55,693 bases of DNA from Bacteroidetes bacterium UBA1947 (GTDB lineage Bacteria; Bacteroidota; Bacteroidia; Chitinophagales; Chitinophagaceae). Positions 32,634 to 42,383 of this stretch are shown here, piece after piece. The first letter of the stretch is position 1; the number at the start of each line of letters is the position of its first letter. Below the pieces are notes generated by a model that saw only the letters and a program-made list of their open reading frames with translations, was not told the origin of the DNA and searched no databases. The translations under genes and the position numbers were made by a program. The DNA is taken from assembly GCA_002336915.1 (NCBI GenBank), contig DDET01000029.1, forward strand, positions 1 through 55,693, in the 5' to 3' direction.

Positions 32634-35600
32634 TTAAGCCGGGTTTACTTTATCCTGCACATTACCGGTTCTTTTAAGCACACCCCAATGTTGCAGTTCA
32701 CCCTTTATAGCACGCCGGATAGAACGGAACAATACATAGAGCATAAGCCACCTGTACACCAGGCGCTGCGGTATGAGCCACAACAAGCGCCACATATTTT
32801 CCCTTTCGAAAAGGAAGGCGATGACCGCTACAGATGCATCGACCAACATGAATACACCATAGTACTTCAATATCTCCAAAGCATTGCCTGTGATAAGCCC
32901 GAAGATCATAAAGAAGTCTGCCAAAGGAGCAACCAATGGTATGAGTATCTGGAATACAAGAATATTCGGCAGGGCTATCATACCCAGCGCTTTGAAGCGG
33001 GTATTGAACAAAGTGTCACGGTTCTTCCAGAACGACTGCATGACTCCAAAGCTCCAGCGAAAACGCTGGCGGAGGAACATTTTTATGGTCTCAGGCGCCT
33101 CGGTCAGCGCAATAGCACTGTTCTCGTTCTTCACGGTATAGCCATTGCGCAGTATGCGCATAGTAAGGTCACAGTCCTCAGCAAGGGTATCGCTGGTGAA
33201 GCCGCCCACTTCTTCAATAACGTCTCTGCGGAATGCACCAATAGCACCGGGTACTACCGTAATTGCATTTATGTAAGAGAAAGCCTTGCGGTCAAAATTC
33301 TGGCTGGTGATGTACTCTATGCTTTGCCAGCGGGTAATGAGGTTCACTTCATTACCCACTTTTACATTACCTGCCACTGCAGCCACATTTTTGTCTGCAA
33401 AATGCCTTACCAAAAGGCCCATGGCATCGGGTAATAATTTAGTGTCGGCATCTATACAGAGCACGTACTCCGCATCGGTATGCGCGATACCATAGTTGAG
33501 CGCTGATGCTTTACCGCCGTTTTGTTTGGTGAGTACAGTTATGCGGCTATCGTCCTTAAAAGCTGCAGCTACTTTCTCGTAAGTGTTATCCTTGCTTCCA
33601 TCATCAACAAAAATGATATTGAAATTCGGGTAGTTGGTCTTCAACAAGTTGTTTACCGAACCTACAGCGTTTACTTCTTCATTATAGGCAGGCACTATAA
33701 TACTCACCAATGGTGAGCCGGGTAAGGGAGCCAGGTCCTTCTTCTTCTCGCGCCTGTGCTCCCTTGAAGCCAGTATTGCCATGAATAGTATCCTTGCCAC
33801 CGACAAAACAATACAAATAACAAAGAGGGCGAAAAGCAGGTTGCCGCTCCAGTATAATATCTCAACGACTATATAATTTGCTTTCAATTCGTAACCTGCA
33901 TTTGGCACAACCGGCATCAGCTCATCCCTTGTCTTGCCTACCAACTCGGCAACAGTGCTGAATGTATAACCTTTATCTCTAAAGTACTTGATAATGCGGG
34001 GCAGTGCTTCTACCGTGGCTTGCCGGCTATTGCCACCTGCATCATGCAGCAGGATGATGCTGCCCATTTCCTGCTGCCGCAATACCCTGTTAAAAATACT
34101 ATCGGCTGTTACATCTTCTTCCCAGTCATTAGGATCTATTGATTCACCAATAGTGAGGTAGTTGTATTTTTTCGACAGTGCCACGGGTATCAGTTCCTGC
34201 ATCGACTCCGGCTCTGAGTCGGCATTGTATGGTGCGCGGAACATGATCGTTGAGTGTCCGGTGATACATTCTATAAGCAGCCGGGTGGTCTTCATTTCCC
34301 ATATTGCACGGTTCATGCTCACCTCGGCCATGTTGGGGTGGGTGAAGGAGTGGTTGCCTATCTCGTAACCTTCCTTGTATAATCTTTTTACAAGGGGAAT
34401 ATTATTTTCTGCATTAATGCCGATAAGAAAAAATGCCGCAGGTACATGCTCCTTCTTTAGTATGTCCAATATCTTTGGCGTGTATTCCGGGTCGGGGCCA
34501 TCATCGAAGGTCAGCACAATTTTGCCCGGTGCATTACCATATTTCTTCACCACGAATACCGACGGCAAGCTTGTATAGTGCTCCTCGCTTATCAACATCT
34601 CAGAGGAATCGACTTCGGTTTTTATAATGCCGTCCTTGGGCGTATTTAATACGTCGAGTATCTCTCCCTCTCCAATATAATCGACGGTATTGGCGCCCTG
34701 CACATGGGAGAGGCTGTCAAAGTTGAAGGTATCTAATGCTTCCTCACTAAGATCCTTATTGTAAAACTTCCAGATCCTGGGGTCTTCGGCACCAAGCCGC
34801 CACAGGGACACGCCTGCCAAACCATACTCAGCGGCAAAGCGCATGGTGTTAAAATTGGTCGCGGCATCGGTAAAGTATACGTCATGCTTTACACTATCAT
34901 CATCATAAGTATAATGGACATTATAAGTGTTGTTGTCAAAATTTACATCGGCCTCTTCTTCCCTGGCGGTCGACAGTGCCTCGAAAAAAGTGACATCTTT
35001 ACCGGTACCGTTTTCCGGCCAGTCGTAGCCGAAACCAGCAAGGCACAGAACTAATTTTTCAGGGGGAACAGATTTGATCGCATCATCCACGGTCGCCTCT
35101 ATCCATTTTTGCGCGCATATCGGCCCCGCTTCAGATGATCCATCGTGCTGGTCATATGACATCACAAAGAGGTAGTCATTGTATTTGGATAGCTCCCTGA
35201 GATCATAATCATCATTGAAGGGTGAAAAATCCTGTGTCATCAGCAAGCCGTTATCGTGCAGGCGCCGCGACAGATCGCGCACAAAGGCAGTAAAATCCTC
35301 GTTGGTCGTTTCTTTCAGTTCTTCAAAATCAAGGTTAAGGCCGGCGAACTTGTGTTTTTTGAGCATTTTTACCACATCGGTGATCAATCGCTCTTTTTTA
35401 CCGGGATCTGTTATGATGCGGTGTACCGCATCGCCCTGCCACACTGAATTGACATCATTACTCAACATAGGGATAACCTTGACTCCCGAAGTCCGGATAA
35501 CAGTGTCCGCCCGCGCATCTATATTGCTTGTCAATGTATCTCCCTTTGGGTCTATGGCCAACCATTCAGGCAGTATCATATTCACCTTAGAGATATTAGC

Positions 35601-35972
35601 CTTTAGCGAAAAATATGACTGAACATCCCATGCTACATAAAAGGCTGCGCGTATAGGGGCATCCATTTCATGAATGCTGTCTGCCTTTGCTATCTTCCGT
35701 TTGGGTTTGTTGCTTATATACTTCTGGAAACCCTCAAATTCCTTATTGATCCTGGTCTCCTGCATAAGCAAGTGCTTGCCGGGATGCAGTATGGCCTTGT
35801 ACTGCTCATTTTTCTCCTTAAGCTGCGGTAACGATGGACTACGATCGCTCACCTCGGCTATTATCAAAATAGCGATCAGTATGGCCGACAAAAATATGAC
35901 CAGCCTGACAGCCCATTTAAAGCGCTGCCAGCGAGAGGGTGACGTAGTAAGAAATACTTGTTTTGTGGACAT
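32634..35972 (-). CDS. GH18 - polysaccharide deacetylase - GT2 glycosyltransferase fusion
   Basis: The single polypeptide (1112 residues) has four parts. An N-terminal membrane segment lies at about 24-45. A GH18 chitinase-like domain contains FAGLNLDFEEL (about residue 212), keeping the Asp and the catalytic Glu of the DxxDxDxE motif. An NodB/CE4 deacetylase follows (LTFDDGPDPEY about 490, GNHSFTHPNM, FRAPYNAD about 579, LLHDAGG). A GT2 processive synthase comes last (SIIVPAYNEE about 757, LCIDADT about 839, TLAEDCDLTM, QRFRWSFG about 970) with several membrane segments. It probably makes, deacetylates and trims a beta-linked GlcNAc-type exopolysaccharide at one site. The TTG start at 35987 is less likely than the ATG at 35972. 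Confidence 0.88.
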   Translation of the reverse strand: MSTKQVFLTTSPSRWQRFKWAVRLVIFLSAILIAILIIAEVSDRSPSLPQLKEKNEQYKAILHPGKHLLMQETRINKEFEGFQKYISNKPKRKIAKADSIHEMDAPIRAAFYVAWDVQSYFSLKANISKVNMILPEWLAIDPKGDTLTSNIDARADTVIRTSGVKVIPMLSNDVNSVWQGDAVHRIITDPGKKERLITDVVKMLKKHKFAGLNLDFEELKETTNEDFTAFVRDLSRRLHDNGLLMTQDFSPFNDDYDLRELSKYNDYLFVMSYDQHDGSSEAGPICAQKWIEATVDDAIKSVPPEKLVLCLAGFGYDWPENGTGKDVTFFEALSTAREEEADVNFDNNTYNVHYTYDDDSVKHDVYFTDAATNFNTMRFAAEYGLAGVSLWRLGAEDPRIWKFYNKDLSEEALDTFNFDSLSHVQGANTVDYIGEGEILDVLNTPKDGIIKTEVDSSEMLISEEHYTSLPSVFVVKKYGNAPGKIVLTFDDGPDPEYTPKILDILKKEHVPAAFFLIGINAENNIPLVKRLYKEGYEIGNHSFTHPNMAEVSMNRAIWEMKTTRLLIECITGHSTIMFRAPYNADSEPESMQELIPVALSKKYNYLTIGESIDPNDWEEDVTADSIFNRVLRQQEMGSIILLHDAGGNSRQATVEALPRIIKYFRDKGYTFSTVAELVGKTRDELMPVVPNAGYELKANYIVVEILYWSGNLLFALFVICIVLSVARILFMAILASREHRREKKKDLAPLPGSPLVSIIVPAYNEEVNAVGSVNNLLKTNYPNFNIIFVDDGSKDNTYEKVAAAFKDDSRITVLTKQNGGKASALNYGIAHTDAEYVLCIDADTKLLPDAMGLLVRHFADKNVAAVAGNVKVGNEVNLITRWQSIEYITSQNFDRKAFSYINAITVVPGAIGAFRRDVIEEVGGFTSDTLAEDCDLTMRILRNGYTVKNENSAIALTEAPETIKMFLRQRFRWSFGVMQSFWKNRDTLFNTRFKALGMIALPNILVFQILIPLVAPLADFFMIFGLITGNALEILKYYGVFMLVDASVAVIAFLFERENMWRLLWLIPQRLVYRWLMLYVLFRSIRRAIKGELQHWGVLKRTGNVQDKVNPA

Positions 35973-36063
35973 ACTTAGCGGCTGCAAATTACTTTAAATA
36001 TGAGGTATGTAGCAACACCTTTATACAGTATAGAAAATTTGGTGCCGTTTTTTCGGGACATTA

Positions 36064-36092
36064 AAAAAACCGGCCTTTAAAAGCGCCGGTTT
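36064..36092 (-). terminator. Terminator of the thioredoxin-like gene
   Basis: AAACCGGC (36067-36074) pairs with GCCGGTTT (36085-36092). On the minus strand the stem is followed by a run of seven T, so it terminates the gene ending at 36113. Confidence 0.8.
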
Positions 36093-36112
36093 CTCTTAAA
36101 TATTTTATAAAA

Positions 36113-36730
36113 CTATAAAGCACGCTTAATAGAACAGCCTATTGATTTGGTGCTGGCGGGGTCGGAGGGTATACCGGCAAGCATATTGTCAATCGCTGTC
36201 ATTATATATTTGTTTTTAGAGTTACCAGGATCGGTAGGGTTATCTTCCATGGCACCTTTGTAAACCAGCTTGCCGTTCTCGTCAAAGAGGAACACTTCCG
36301 GGGTGCGTGTGGCACCAAAAGCGTTTGCCAGTTTTGATTTTTCATCAACTACGTAAGGCGCTGTATACCCTTGCTCCTTCGCATAGGCTATCATCGACTT
36401 GTACGAATCTTCATTTGCCCTTTGCGCCTCGTTTGAGTTAATGATCACCATTCCCACATTTTTCTCTTTGGCATATTTCATCACTTCTTTAGTGCGTTCC
36501 TGGCTCTTTATAACGTAGGGGCATGTGTTGCAGGAAAACATGACCAGCAAGCCACTTTTTGCTTTTACCTTGTCGAGCGAGACCATCTGGCCCGATACAG
36601 ACCTAAATTGTTCTGTACTCATTGGCACCGGGCTTCCTAAAGCCAGGCTCTCCATTTTCGCGCCCTGCGCACTTGCGGTGCCAAAGGCGAATACCGCCAC
36701 TGCCGTTGTCAATATTGATGATAATCTCAT
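36113..36730 (-). CDS. Exported thioredoxin-like (redoxin) protein
   Basis: The 205-residue protein has a signal peptide (VAVFAFGTASAQG) and a thioredoxin fold with active site FSCNTCPYV (about residue 68), a CxxC in the position of AhpC/TSA-like redoxins. The conserved cis-proline region GATRTPEVFLFDENG is present. It is likely a periplasmic thiol oxidoreductase. It is a single gene with a promoter-sized gap upstream and a strong terminator downstream. Confidence 0.88.
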   Translation of the reverse strand: MRLSSILTTAVAVFAFGTASAQGAKMESLALGSPVPMSTEQFRSVSGQMVSLDKVKAKSGLLVMFSCNTCPYVIKSQERTKEVMKYAKEKNVGMVIINSNEAQRANEDSYKSMIAYAKEQGYTAPYVVDEKSKLANAFGATRTPEVFLFDENGKLVYKGAMEDNPTDPGNSKNKYIMTAIDNMLAGIPSDPASTKSIGCSIKRAL

Positions 36731-36791
36731 AGTTTAAATTTTAGCGAATTTAAAGGATAATTGTTGTTCAAAATGATAAAGAAAGCAAAAA

Positions 36792-38174
36792 TTAACGCTT
36801 TGCCTGTACTTCAAGACTTATGTTCTCATCTCCTTCTTTATAAGGTAAATAGCTGACTATGAACTGGAACATCTCATCCGTAGCACGCATACTACCCTTG
36901 TTGTCCTGCACCAGCCTTGGAGGGCTAAATGGATTATTGGGATTTGCTTTGGTATTGTCATATACCCCTTCGGCCACTATAGTACTGCCGGCAGGTATTT
37001 TTATCATCTTCTTATAAGTGTAGAAATATTGCCAGTTAAAATCCCAACGAGGTATGGATATCAGCCTGATGGTGTCGCCATCCGGCTTCAAGGCATAAGC
37101 CTTGAAACTTTTACCTAACAGGTGCATGTGGGGGTTCACTGTGAGCACAGAGATATCTTTGGATATTTTGAACCTGCTGCTCACTTTCTTAATAGTATTA
37201 GGCTGTATAATAAGATCGGGCTCCACGGGCGACATACCAACGGTTCCTAATTGAAACTCCTGCACTAAACGATCGGGCGGTGATTTTGAAAAATACACAT
37301 TGATAAAGGAACTGTCTGTTATATCCTGCGAACGGGTGAAGCCATAGTGCAGATCGTTGAGCAAAAATGCGCCTTTGCGGGGCAGGAAAAAACCGCCAAT
37401 ACCTTCCGGGTAACGCTGAGCATAAACACCGGGCAGGTAGTTGACCACTGATTTCTCCAGCACGGGATAAGTGCCATCGTCATTTGGCAGGCCCATTTTT
37501 TGATAGGCGATAACAATATTGCTATCGTTCACCATGTCCACCACCCGCTGCCCCGCCATTACATTGCTCTTTTTGTCGAACTCATATTTCACCATATCAC
37601 CGTTCACGTGGTGTACTACATTTTGGCCGCCGGCCTCAAATTCCACTACGCTGGCATAAGTATCGCGGGGCAATTCAAAAGGCACTTTTATCAGCAGGAA
37701 CCGGTCGCTGCCATTCGCCTTCAGGAAGAATGGTTCTACCGGTATATGCATGTCCGGCTCACCAAGTGAAGAGACAGAGGCATAATGCGGAAGCGCCGGC
37801 ATTTTATCTGCTGGACCTTCCGGCGCACCGTCGGCCGCCCACTTTTCTATCATTTTTATCTCTCGCTCGCTAAGCAGGCGCTGTTCGGAAAATTCTGTAT
37901 AATGGGGGTCAGCGGGCCAGGGCGGCATCTGCCGCTCTCTTACCATATAGGCAATGGAGGCTGCATAGTTCTTAGCCTGCAAATAAGTAGCCAGCTCTAC
38001 GTGCGATCTGCCACCCGGACGATGGCAAACGGTACAATTCTTAAAAAATATGGGGGCGATGTGCTCTGTAAAAGTCACTTTATCCGGCAGGCGGTTGCTA
38101 TTGGTGCAGGCGTATAACACCATTGCAGGTACCAGCAGCAGGATAGCTTTATAAAACTTTGTTCTTTGCAGCAT
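36792..38174 (-). CDS. Heme-c / copper type II monooxygenase-like lipoprotein
   Basis: From the ATG at 38174 there is a lipoprotein leader (LVPAMVLYAC). A cytochrome-c motif CTVCH (about residue 48) with distal MPPWP follows. Then comes a long beta-sandwich region resembling copper type II ascorbate-dependent monooxygenases, with NVVHHVN and NPHMHLLGKS (about residue 350) as metal-site blocks. Such proteins occur in Bacteroidota and planctomycetes; the substrate is unknown. The start overlaps the 3' end of the YihY gene by 26 bp, so the two are probably coupled. Confidence 0.8.
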   Translation of the reverse strand: MLQRTKFYKAILLLVPAMVLYACTNSNRLPDKVTFTEHIAPIFFKNCTVCHRPGGRSHVELATYLQAKNYAASIAYMVRERQMPPWPADPHYTEFSEQRLLSEREIKMIEKWAADGAPEGPADKMPALPHYASVSSLGEPDMHIPVEPFFLKANGSDRFLLIKVPFELPRDTYASVVEFEAGGQNVVHHVNGDMVKYEFDKKSNVMAGQRVVDMVNDSNIVIAYQKMGLPNDDGTYPVLEKSVVNYLPGVYAQRYPEGIGGFFLPRKGAFLLNDLHYGFTRSQDITDSSFINVYFSKSPPDRLVQEFQLGTVGMSPVEPDLIIQPNTIKKVSSRFKISKDISVLTVNPHMHLLGKSFKAYALKPDGDTIRLISIPRWDFNWQYFYTYKKMIKIPAGSTIVAEGVYDNTKANPNNPFSPPRLVQDNKGSMRATDEMFQFIVSYLPYKEGDENISLEVQAKR

Positions 38175-39090
38175 TTTTTGCACGAGAGATCTTACCCAAT
38201 ACAATACTTACATTCAGTTCGAAACCGATCAAAATTACCATTGTGTTCAGCCATATCCAAACCATAAAGGCTATCAATGTGCCGATGGAACCATATACTT
38301 TGTTATAGTTCAAAAAATTATTGGCCATGTAGTAAAAACCTATTGTGGCCAGTACCAACAATATGGTAGCAAACACCGAGCCCGGCGATATGAAACGGAA
38401 TTTATGCGAAATAGATGGCCCATAACTATATATCACTGAAATAGCGCATAGCACAATGAATATCACCAGCAACACGGTCAATAGCTTACCGAGGAATACA
38501 CTCACAAATATCTTCTGGATGAATGTATTCACCCATTCTGTTTGTATGATGAAAGCCACCATCGCCAATATGATCACACAATAAAGCAAAAAGGTAAGCT
38601 TTATAGCCACCCACCTTCGCTTCAGGTCCGAACGTTGAACATATACGTGCTCGCTGTTATCGAAGCTGCGCATCAGGCCCATAATACCGTTCGATGAGAA
38701 ATAAAGGGTAAGTAAGATACCAAAGGACAGCACTTTCCGCTGCTCCGTGTGCATGAAATCGACGATCACGCTACTAATGCTTTTATACAAACCTTGCGTG
38801 GGCGATATCAGGCGTACCATAGCCAGGATGGTATGCTCGGCATCCTTCAGGGGCAGGTAGGGCACCAATGCAAATAGGAAAAGCATACTGGGCGGTATGG
38901 CCATTACGAAATTGTAGGTAACTGCCGCACAGCGCTCATTGAGATTCACGTTCCTCATCTCCAGGTAAAAGAACTTACCTACCTCATACAACGACAGGCC
39001 TTCAAAACCGGGCAGCACTACCCTCTTCATAGCATCGGTGACAATGCGTATGGGCGCCCATTTAAGAATAGCAAGTTCAAGCCTCGTCAT
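38149..39090 (-). CDS. YihY/BrkB-family membrane protein
   Basis: The 313-residue protein has about six membrane segments and the family signatures: AVTYNFVMAIPPSMLFLFAL, SSNGIMGLMRSFDNSE (about residue 130) and YNKVYGSIGTLIAFMVWIW. The family (formerly suggested to be RNase BN) has unknown transport-like function. It lies between the peptidase gene (16 bp) and the heme/copper protein gene (overlap), so the three are likely one transcript. Confidence 0.92.
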   Translation of the reverse strand: MTRLELAILKWAPIRIVTDAMKRVVLPGFEGLSLYEVGKFFYLEMRNVNLNERCAAVTYNFVMAIPPSMLFLFALVPYLPLKDAEHTILAMVRLISPTQGLYKSISSVIVDFMHTEQRKVLSFGILLTLYFSSNGIMGLMRSFDNSEHVYVQRSDLKRRWVAIKLTFLLYCVIILAMVAFIIQTEWVNTFIQKIFVSVFLGKLLTVLLVIFIVLCAISVIYSYGPSISHKFRFISPGSVFATILLVLATIGFYYMANNFLNYNKVYGSIGTLIAFMVWIWLNTMVILIGFELNVSIVLGKISRAKNAAKNKVL

Positions 39091-39105
39091 GCGGCATGCA
39101 AGCTA

Positions 39106-41280
39106 TCAAAGATTTTCCAGAATAAAAGCGGTCATGCGCCTGTAAAGGTGCAGGCGGGTATTACCGCCCGATATGCCATGCGCCCTGTTGGGGTAATATT
39201 CACTGTCGTAGTCCCTGTTGGCCTTTATGAGCTCGTTCACGAACATGGCGGAATTTTGAAAATGCACATTGTCGTCGCCAGTACCGTGTATGAGGAGTAA
39301 TTTGCCCTTCAGTTGCGATGCCATTTTTTCGGGTGCGTTCTCATCATAGCCTTTTTCGTTCTCCTGCGGCTTGCGCATGTAGCGCTCGGTGTATATATTA
39401 TCATAATAGCGCCAGTTGGTAACGGGTGCTACGGATATGGCCGTTTTAAACACATCATTACCTTTCATGATGCAAATGCTGCTCATAAAGCCACCATAGC
39501 TCCAGCCCCAGATGCCTATACGGTCCTTGTCTACATAGGGCAGATCAGCCAAATACTTAGCAGCAGCTATCTGGTCATCGCTTTCCAGCTTACCCAGTTC
39601 CAGGTAGGTCTTCTTCCTGAATTCCGCTCCCCTGAATCCTGTGCCGGTGCCATCCACGCAAACAATTATATAACCTTTCTCCGCCAGCATCTGGTGCCAA
39701 AAGAAATCGCCAATAGGGAATTTGTCCGCCACCTGTTGCGAGCCGGGGCCGCTGTACTGGAACATAAGCACGGGGTATTGTTTGCCGCTGCTAAAGTTGG
39801 GTGGCCTTATCATCCATGCATTCAGGTCATCGCCATTGGCACCTTTTACGGTCATCAGGCGGGTGTCGCCCAGGGCATACTCGCTCAAGACCTCAGCCAG
39901 TTTACTGTTGTCTTCAAGAGTACGCACTATATTTCCGGAAGCATCGCGGAGGTAATATACCGGCGGCGTGGTAAGCGTTGAATACCTGTCAAGGAAATAA
40001 TTATTGCCTTTGCAGGCTGTAATGCCATGAGAACCCTTTTCCTTTGTCAGGCATTTCTTATTAGTCCCATCCCAATCCACAGAATAAAGCTTGCGTTCCA
40101 TAGGCGTCTTCTCAGCTGCTGTAAAGTAGACCAGCTTTTTATTTTCATCCACCCCTGTTATTGCTTCCACGTCATAATCGCCGGGCGTTAGTTCTTTCAA
40201 CTCTTTAGTTTTCCAGTTCCAGCAAAACACGTGGTTATAACCTGTACGCTCGCTGGTGAAAATTATTGAATTGCCATCAGGCAGAAATTCCAGGTTGTCG
40301 CTGATGTTTATATAGCGCTTATCCTCTTCGTCATATATCACATTTGTATTCCCGCTTGCAGCATCCGCGCGCAGCAACTCCAGTTTATTTTGCCTCCTGT
40401 TCAGTCGCGATATGCACAGCTCCCTGTTGTTCATCCATTTTATGCGGGGTATGTACTGGTCCTTTACCGGGCCCACATTGGCATTGATGGTCCTTGCTGA
40501 TGCTACATTATACAGTTTGATCTGCACTACCGAATTATCTTCTCCTGCTTTGGGGTACTTGTAGGTATACTGGCGTGGGTAAAGACTATCATAATAGGCA
40601 AGTGTGTATTCCTTTACCTTGCTTTCATCAAAACGGTAATAGGCTATATACTTGCCATCACCCGACCATTCATAGGCCTTTGTAAAGGCAAACTCCTCCT
40701 CGTACACCCAATCGCAATTGCCGTTAATGATGTGGTTTTTTTTGCCGTCCCTGGTCACAGCCACTACCCTGCCGCTTGCAAGGTCTTTATAGTACAAGTT
40801 ATTATCCTTCACGTAGGCTACTTTCTTACCATCGGGCGAAAAGGCTGCATGCAGCACTTTCTCTTTATCCAGTAATTGTATCTTTTGCGTATTCAGATCG
40901 TATACATACACCTTATGCAATACCGAGCGACGATAAATGTTTTTACTCTCGGTAAGTAACAGCATCTTCTGCTCGTCTTTACTCAATATATACTCATCAA
41001 TATTCAATGTGCTGTCATTGTACTTCTTAAAGCTATTGTCAAAAAGCGTTTTCACTTTATTACCGGTAGCCAGCTCATACACATTCACCTGCTGCAGTTT
41101 ATTTTCTTTGTCGGTTTGTGTATAGTGCAAGCCGTCCTGCATGGCATTAAAACCCTGTACGCTTTTTATGGCGAAGGTGTTTTTGGTCCATATATCTTCC
41201 AGGCTTATTTTTTTGTTCCCCTTCTGTGCAAAGGATAAAGTGGCAAAGCAAAGGGCTGCAATTATTAGAAAACTACGCAT
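39106..41280 (-). CDS. S9-family dipeptidyl peptidase IV-like serine protease
   Basis: The ATG at 41280 gives a signal peptide (IIAALCFATLSFAQ). The DPP-IV beta-propeller occupies about residues 60-470, followed by an alpha/beta hydrolase domain with the catalytic triad: Ser in GIWGWSYGGFMS (about 594), Asp in IHGTGDDNVHFQ (about 668) and His in NRAHGISGG (about 702). It is an exported exopeptidase removing N-terminal dipeptides, probably periplasmic. The TTG start at 41301 is not needed. Length is normal for the family. Confidence 0.93.
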   Translation of the reverse strand: MRSFLIIAALCFATLSFAQKGNKKISLEDIWTKNTFAIKSVQGFNAMQDGLHYTQTDKENKLQQVNVYELATGNKVKTLFDNSFKKYNDSTLNIDEYILSKDEQKMLLLTESKNIYRRSVLHKVYVYDLNTQKIQLLDKEKVLHAAFSPDGKKVAYVKDNNLYYKDLASGRVVAVTRDGKKNHIINGNCDWVYEEEFAFTKAYEWSGDGKYIAYYRFDESKVKEYTLAYYDSLYPRQYTYKYPKAGEDNSVVQIKLYNVASARTINANVGPVKDQYIPRIKWMNNRELCISRLNRRQNKLELLRADAASGNTNVIYDEEDKRYINISDNLEFLPDGNSIIFTSERTGYNHVFCWNWKTKELKELTPGDYDVEAITGVDENKKLVYFTAAEKTPMERKLYSVDWDGTNKKCLTKEKGSHGITACKGNNYFLDRYSTLTTPPVYYLRDASGNIVRTLEDNSKLAEVLSEYALGDTRLMTVKGANGDDLNAWMIRPPNFSSGKQYPVLMFQYSGPGSQQVADKFPIGDFFWHQMLAEKGYIIVCVDGTGTGFRGAEFRKKTYLELGKLESDDQIAAAKYLADLPYVDKDRIGIWGWSYGGFMSSICIMKGNDVFKTAISVAPVTNWRYYDNIYTERYMRKPQENEKGYDENAPEKMASQLKGKLLLIHGTGDDNVHFQNSAMFVNELIKANRDYDSEYYPNRAHGISGGNTRLHLYRRMTAFILENL

Positions 41281-41377
41281 AAGTAATATTGAAAGTTTCA
41301 AATATACAATACAGGCTTCAGAGCAGGAAATGTATTAGTTAGGCCGCGGGGGGAATTTGCGGGGGATTCAAATGAAA

Positions 41378-41402
41378 AATAGCTCCGCTTTGCGGAGCTA
41401 TT
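41378..41402 (-). terminator. Terminator after clpS
   Basis: AATAGCTCCGC (41378-41388) and GCGGAGCTATT (41392-41402) form a perfect 11-bp stem with a 3-base loop. On the minus strand it runs into ATTTTTCATTT, so it terminates the clpS transcript, which ends at 41426. Confidence 0.85.
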
Positions 41403-41425
41403 AAATATTTTGAACCCATTTTACT

Positions 41426-41728
41426 TTAATAATCTATAGTGGCTTGTATACCCCTGTCGATAAGTGCTTCGCACTGCGGGCGCAGGGTATCAAAATCACC
41501 TTTCTTCACACCATACTTTCCCTTATGATGTATGAACAGTGCGCATTGCTCAGCCTGCTCGGGATTATGATCGCATATCTCTATCAATGATTCTATCACC
41601 CATTCAAAGGTGTTCACATTGTCATTCCAAACTATCAGGTTGCGGAACTTTTCGGTAATAACGGCTACATCTTCATGTCCTTCTGTCTGCCACTGGGTTC
41701 CGCCCTGGTTATCGAAATTGGTACTCAT
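41426..41728 (-). CDS. clpS: ATP-dependent Clp protease adaptor ClpS
   Basis: The 100-residue adaptor delivers N-end-rule substrates to ClpAP. Conserved blocks are visible: LIVWNDNVNTFEWVIESL (the N-degron pocket region, about residues 32-49), EQAEQCALFIHHKGKYGVKKG and the C-terminal end TIDY. The flexible N-terminus is short. It is a single gene with its own terminator; a minus-strand TACCTTTG at 41749-41756 may serve as its promoter. Confidence 0.92.
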   Translation of the reverse strand: MSTNFDNQGGTQWQTEGHEDVAVITEKFRNLIVWNDNVNTFEWVIESLIEICDHNPEQAEQCALFIHHKGKYGVKKGDFDTLRPQCEALIDRGIQATIDY

Positions 41729-41811
41729 CCGCTTGTATATTTTTTTTGCAAAGGTAAGGCTTTTGAAGATTTAAAGTATCTGTATCTTGCAAATTCTTTC
41801 AGAAACACGGC

Positions 41812-42336
41812 ATGTATACAAAAAAATCGATGGACGAACTGGGGCGCTTGAGCGGAGAGGAAATGCAACATGCAGAGAAACATGCGGTTATAGTGATCCT
41901 GGACGACGTAAGGAGCATGCATAATGTGGGTTCCGTATTCCGCACCGGCGATGCTTTTGCCGTAGAAGCGGTCTACTTATGCGGCTACACACCCAGCCCG
42001 CCCCATCGCGATATTCATAAAACAGCCCTTGGCGCCACCGAAACAGTAGCCTGGAAACACTACCCGCTGAATACAGATGCTGTAAATGAGGCTCGCCTTG
42101 CGGGTTATAAAATTTATGCGGTAGAGCAGGCGCAAAATAGCATCAGCCTCGATCAACTGGCCTGGAAGGGCGAGAAAATAGCCCTTGTATTTGGCAACGA
42201 AGTATCGGGTGTAAGTGATGATATCCTGAAAATGGCCGATGGCTGCATAGAGATACCCCAATGGGGAAGCAAACATTCACTCAATATCTCGGTAAGCGTA
42301 GGTGTAGTACTTTGGGAAATGGTGAGAAAGCAGTAA
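41812..42336 (+). CDS. SpoU/TrmH-family RNA 2'-O-methyltransferase
   Basis: The 174-residue protein has the SPOUT signatures: VILDDVRSMHNVGSVFRT (motif 1, about residues 27-44), LVFGNEVSGVSDD (motif 2, about 123-135) and GSKHSLNISVSVGVVLWE (motif 3). It methylates a ribose in tRNA or rRNA using S-adenosylmethionine at a trefoil knot. The precise target cannot be set from sequence; short forms like this resemble TrmH-type tRNA enzymes. Confidence 0.9.
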   Translation: MYTKKSMDELGRLSGEEMQHAEKHAVIVILDDVRSMHNVGSVFRTGDAFAVEAVYLCGYTPSPPHRDIHKTALGATETVAWKHYPLNTDAVNEARLAGYKIYAVEQAQNSISLDQLAWKGEKIALVFGNEVSGVSDDILKMADGCIEIPQWGSKHSLNISVSVGVVLWEMVRKQ

Positions 42337-42383
42337 AAGTTTCGGCACAAATTTTATATTCATAGTACAAAAACCACATCTTC

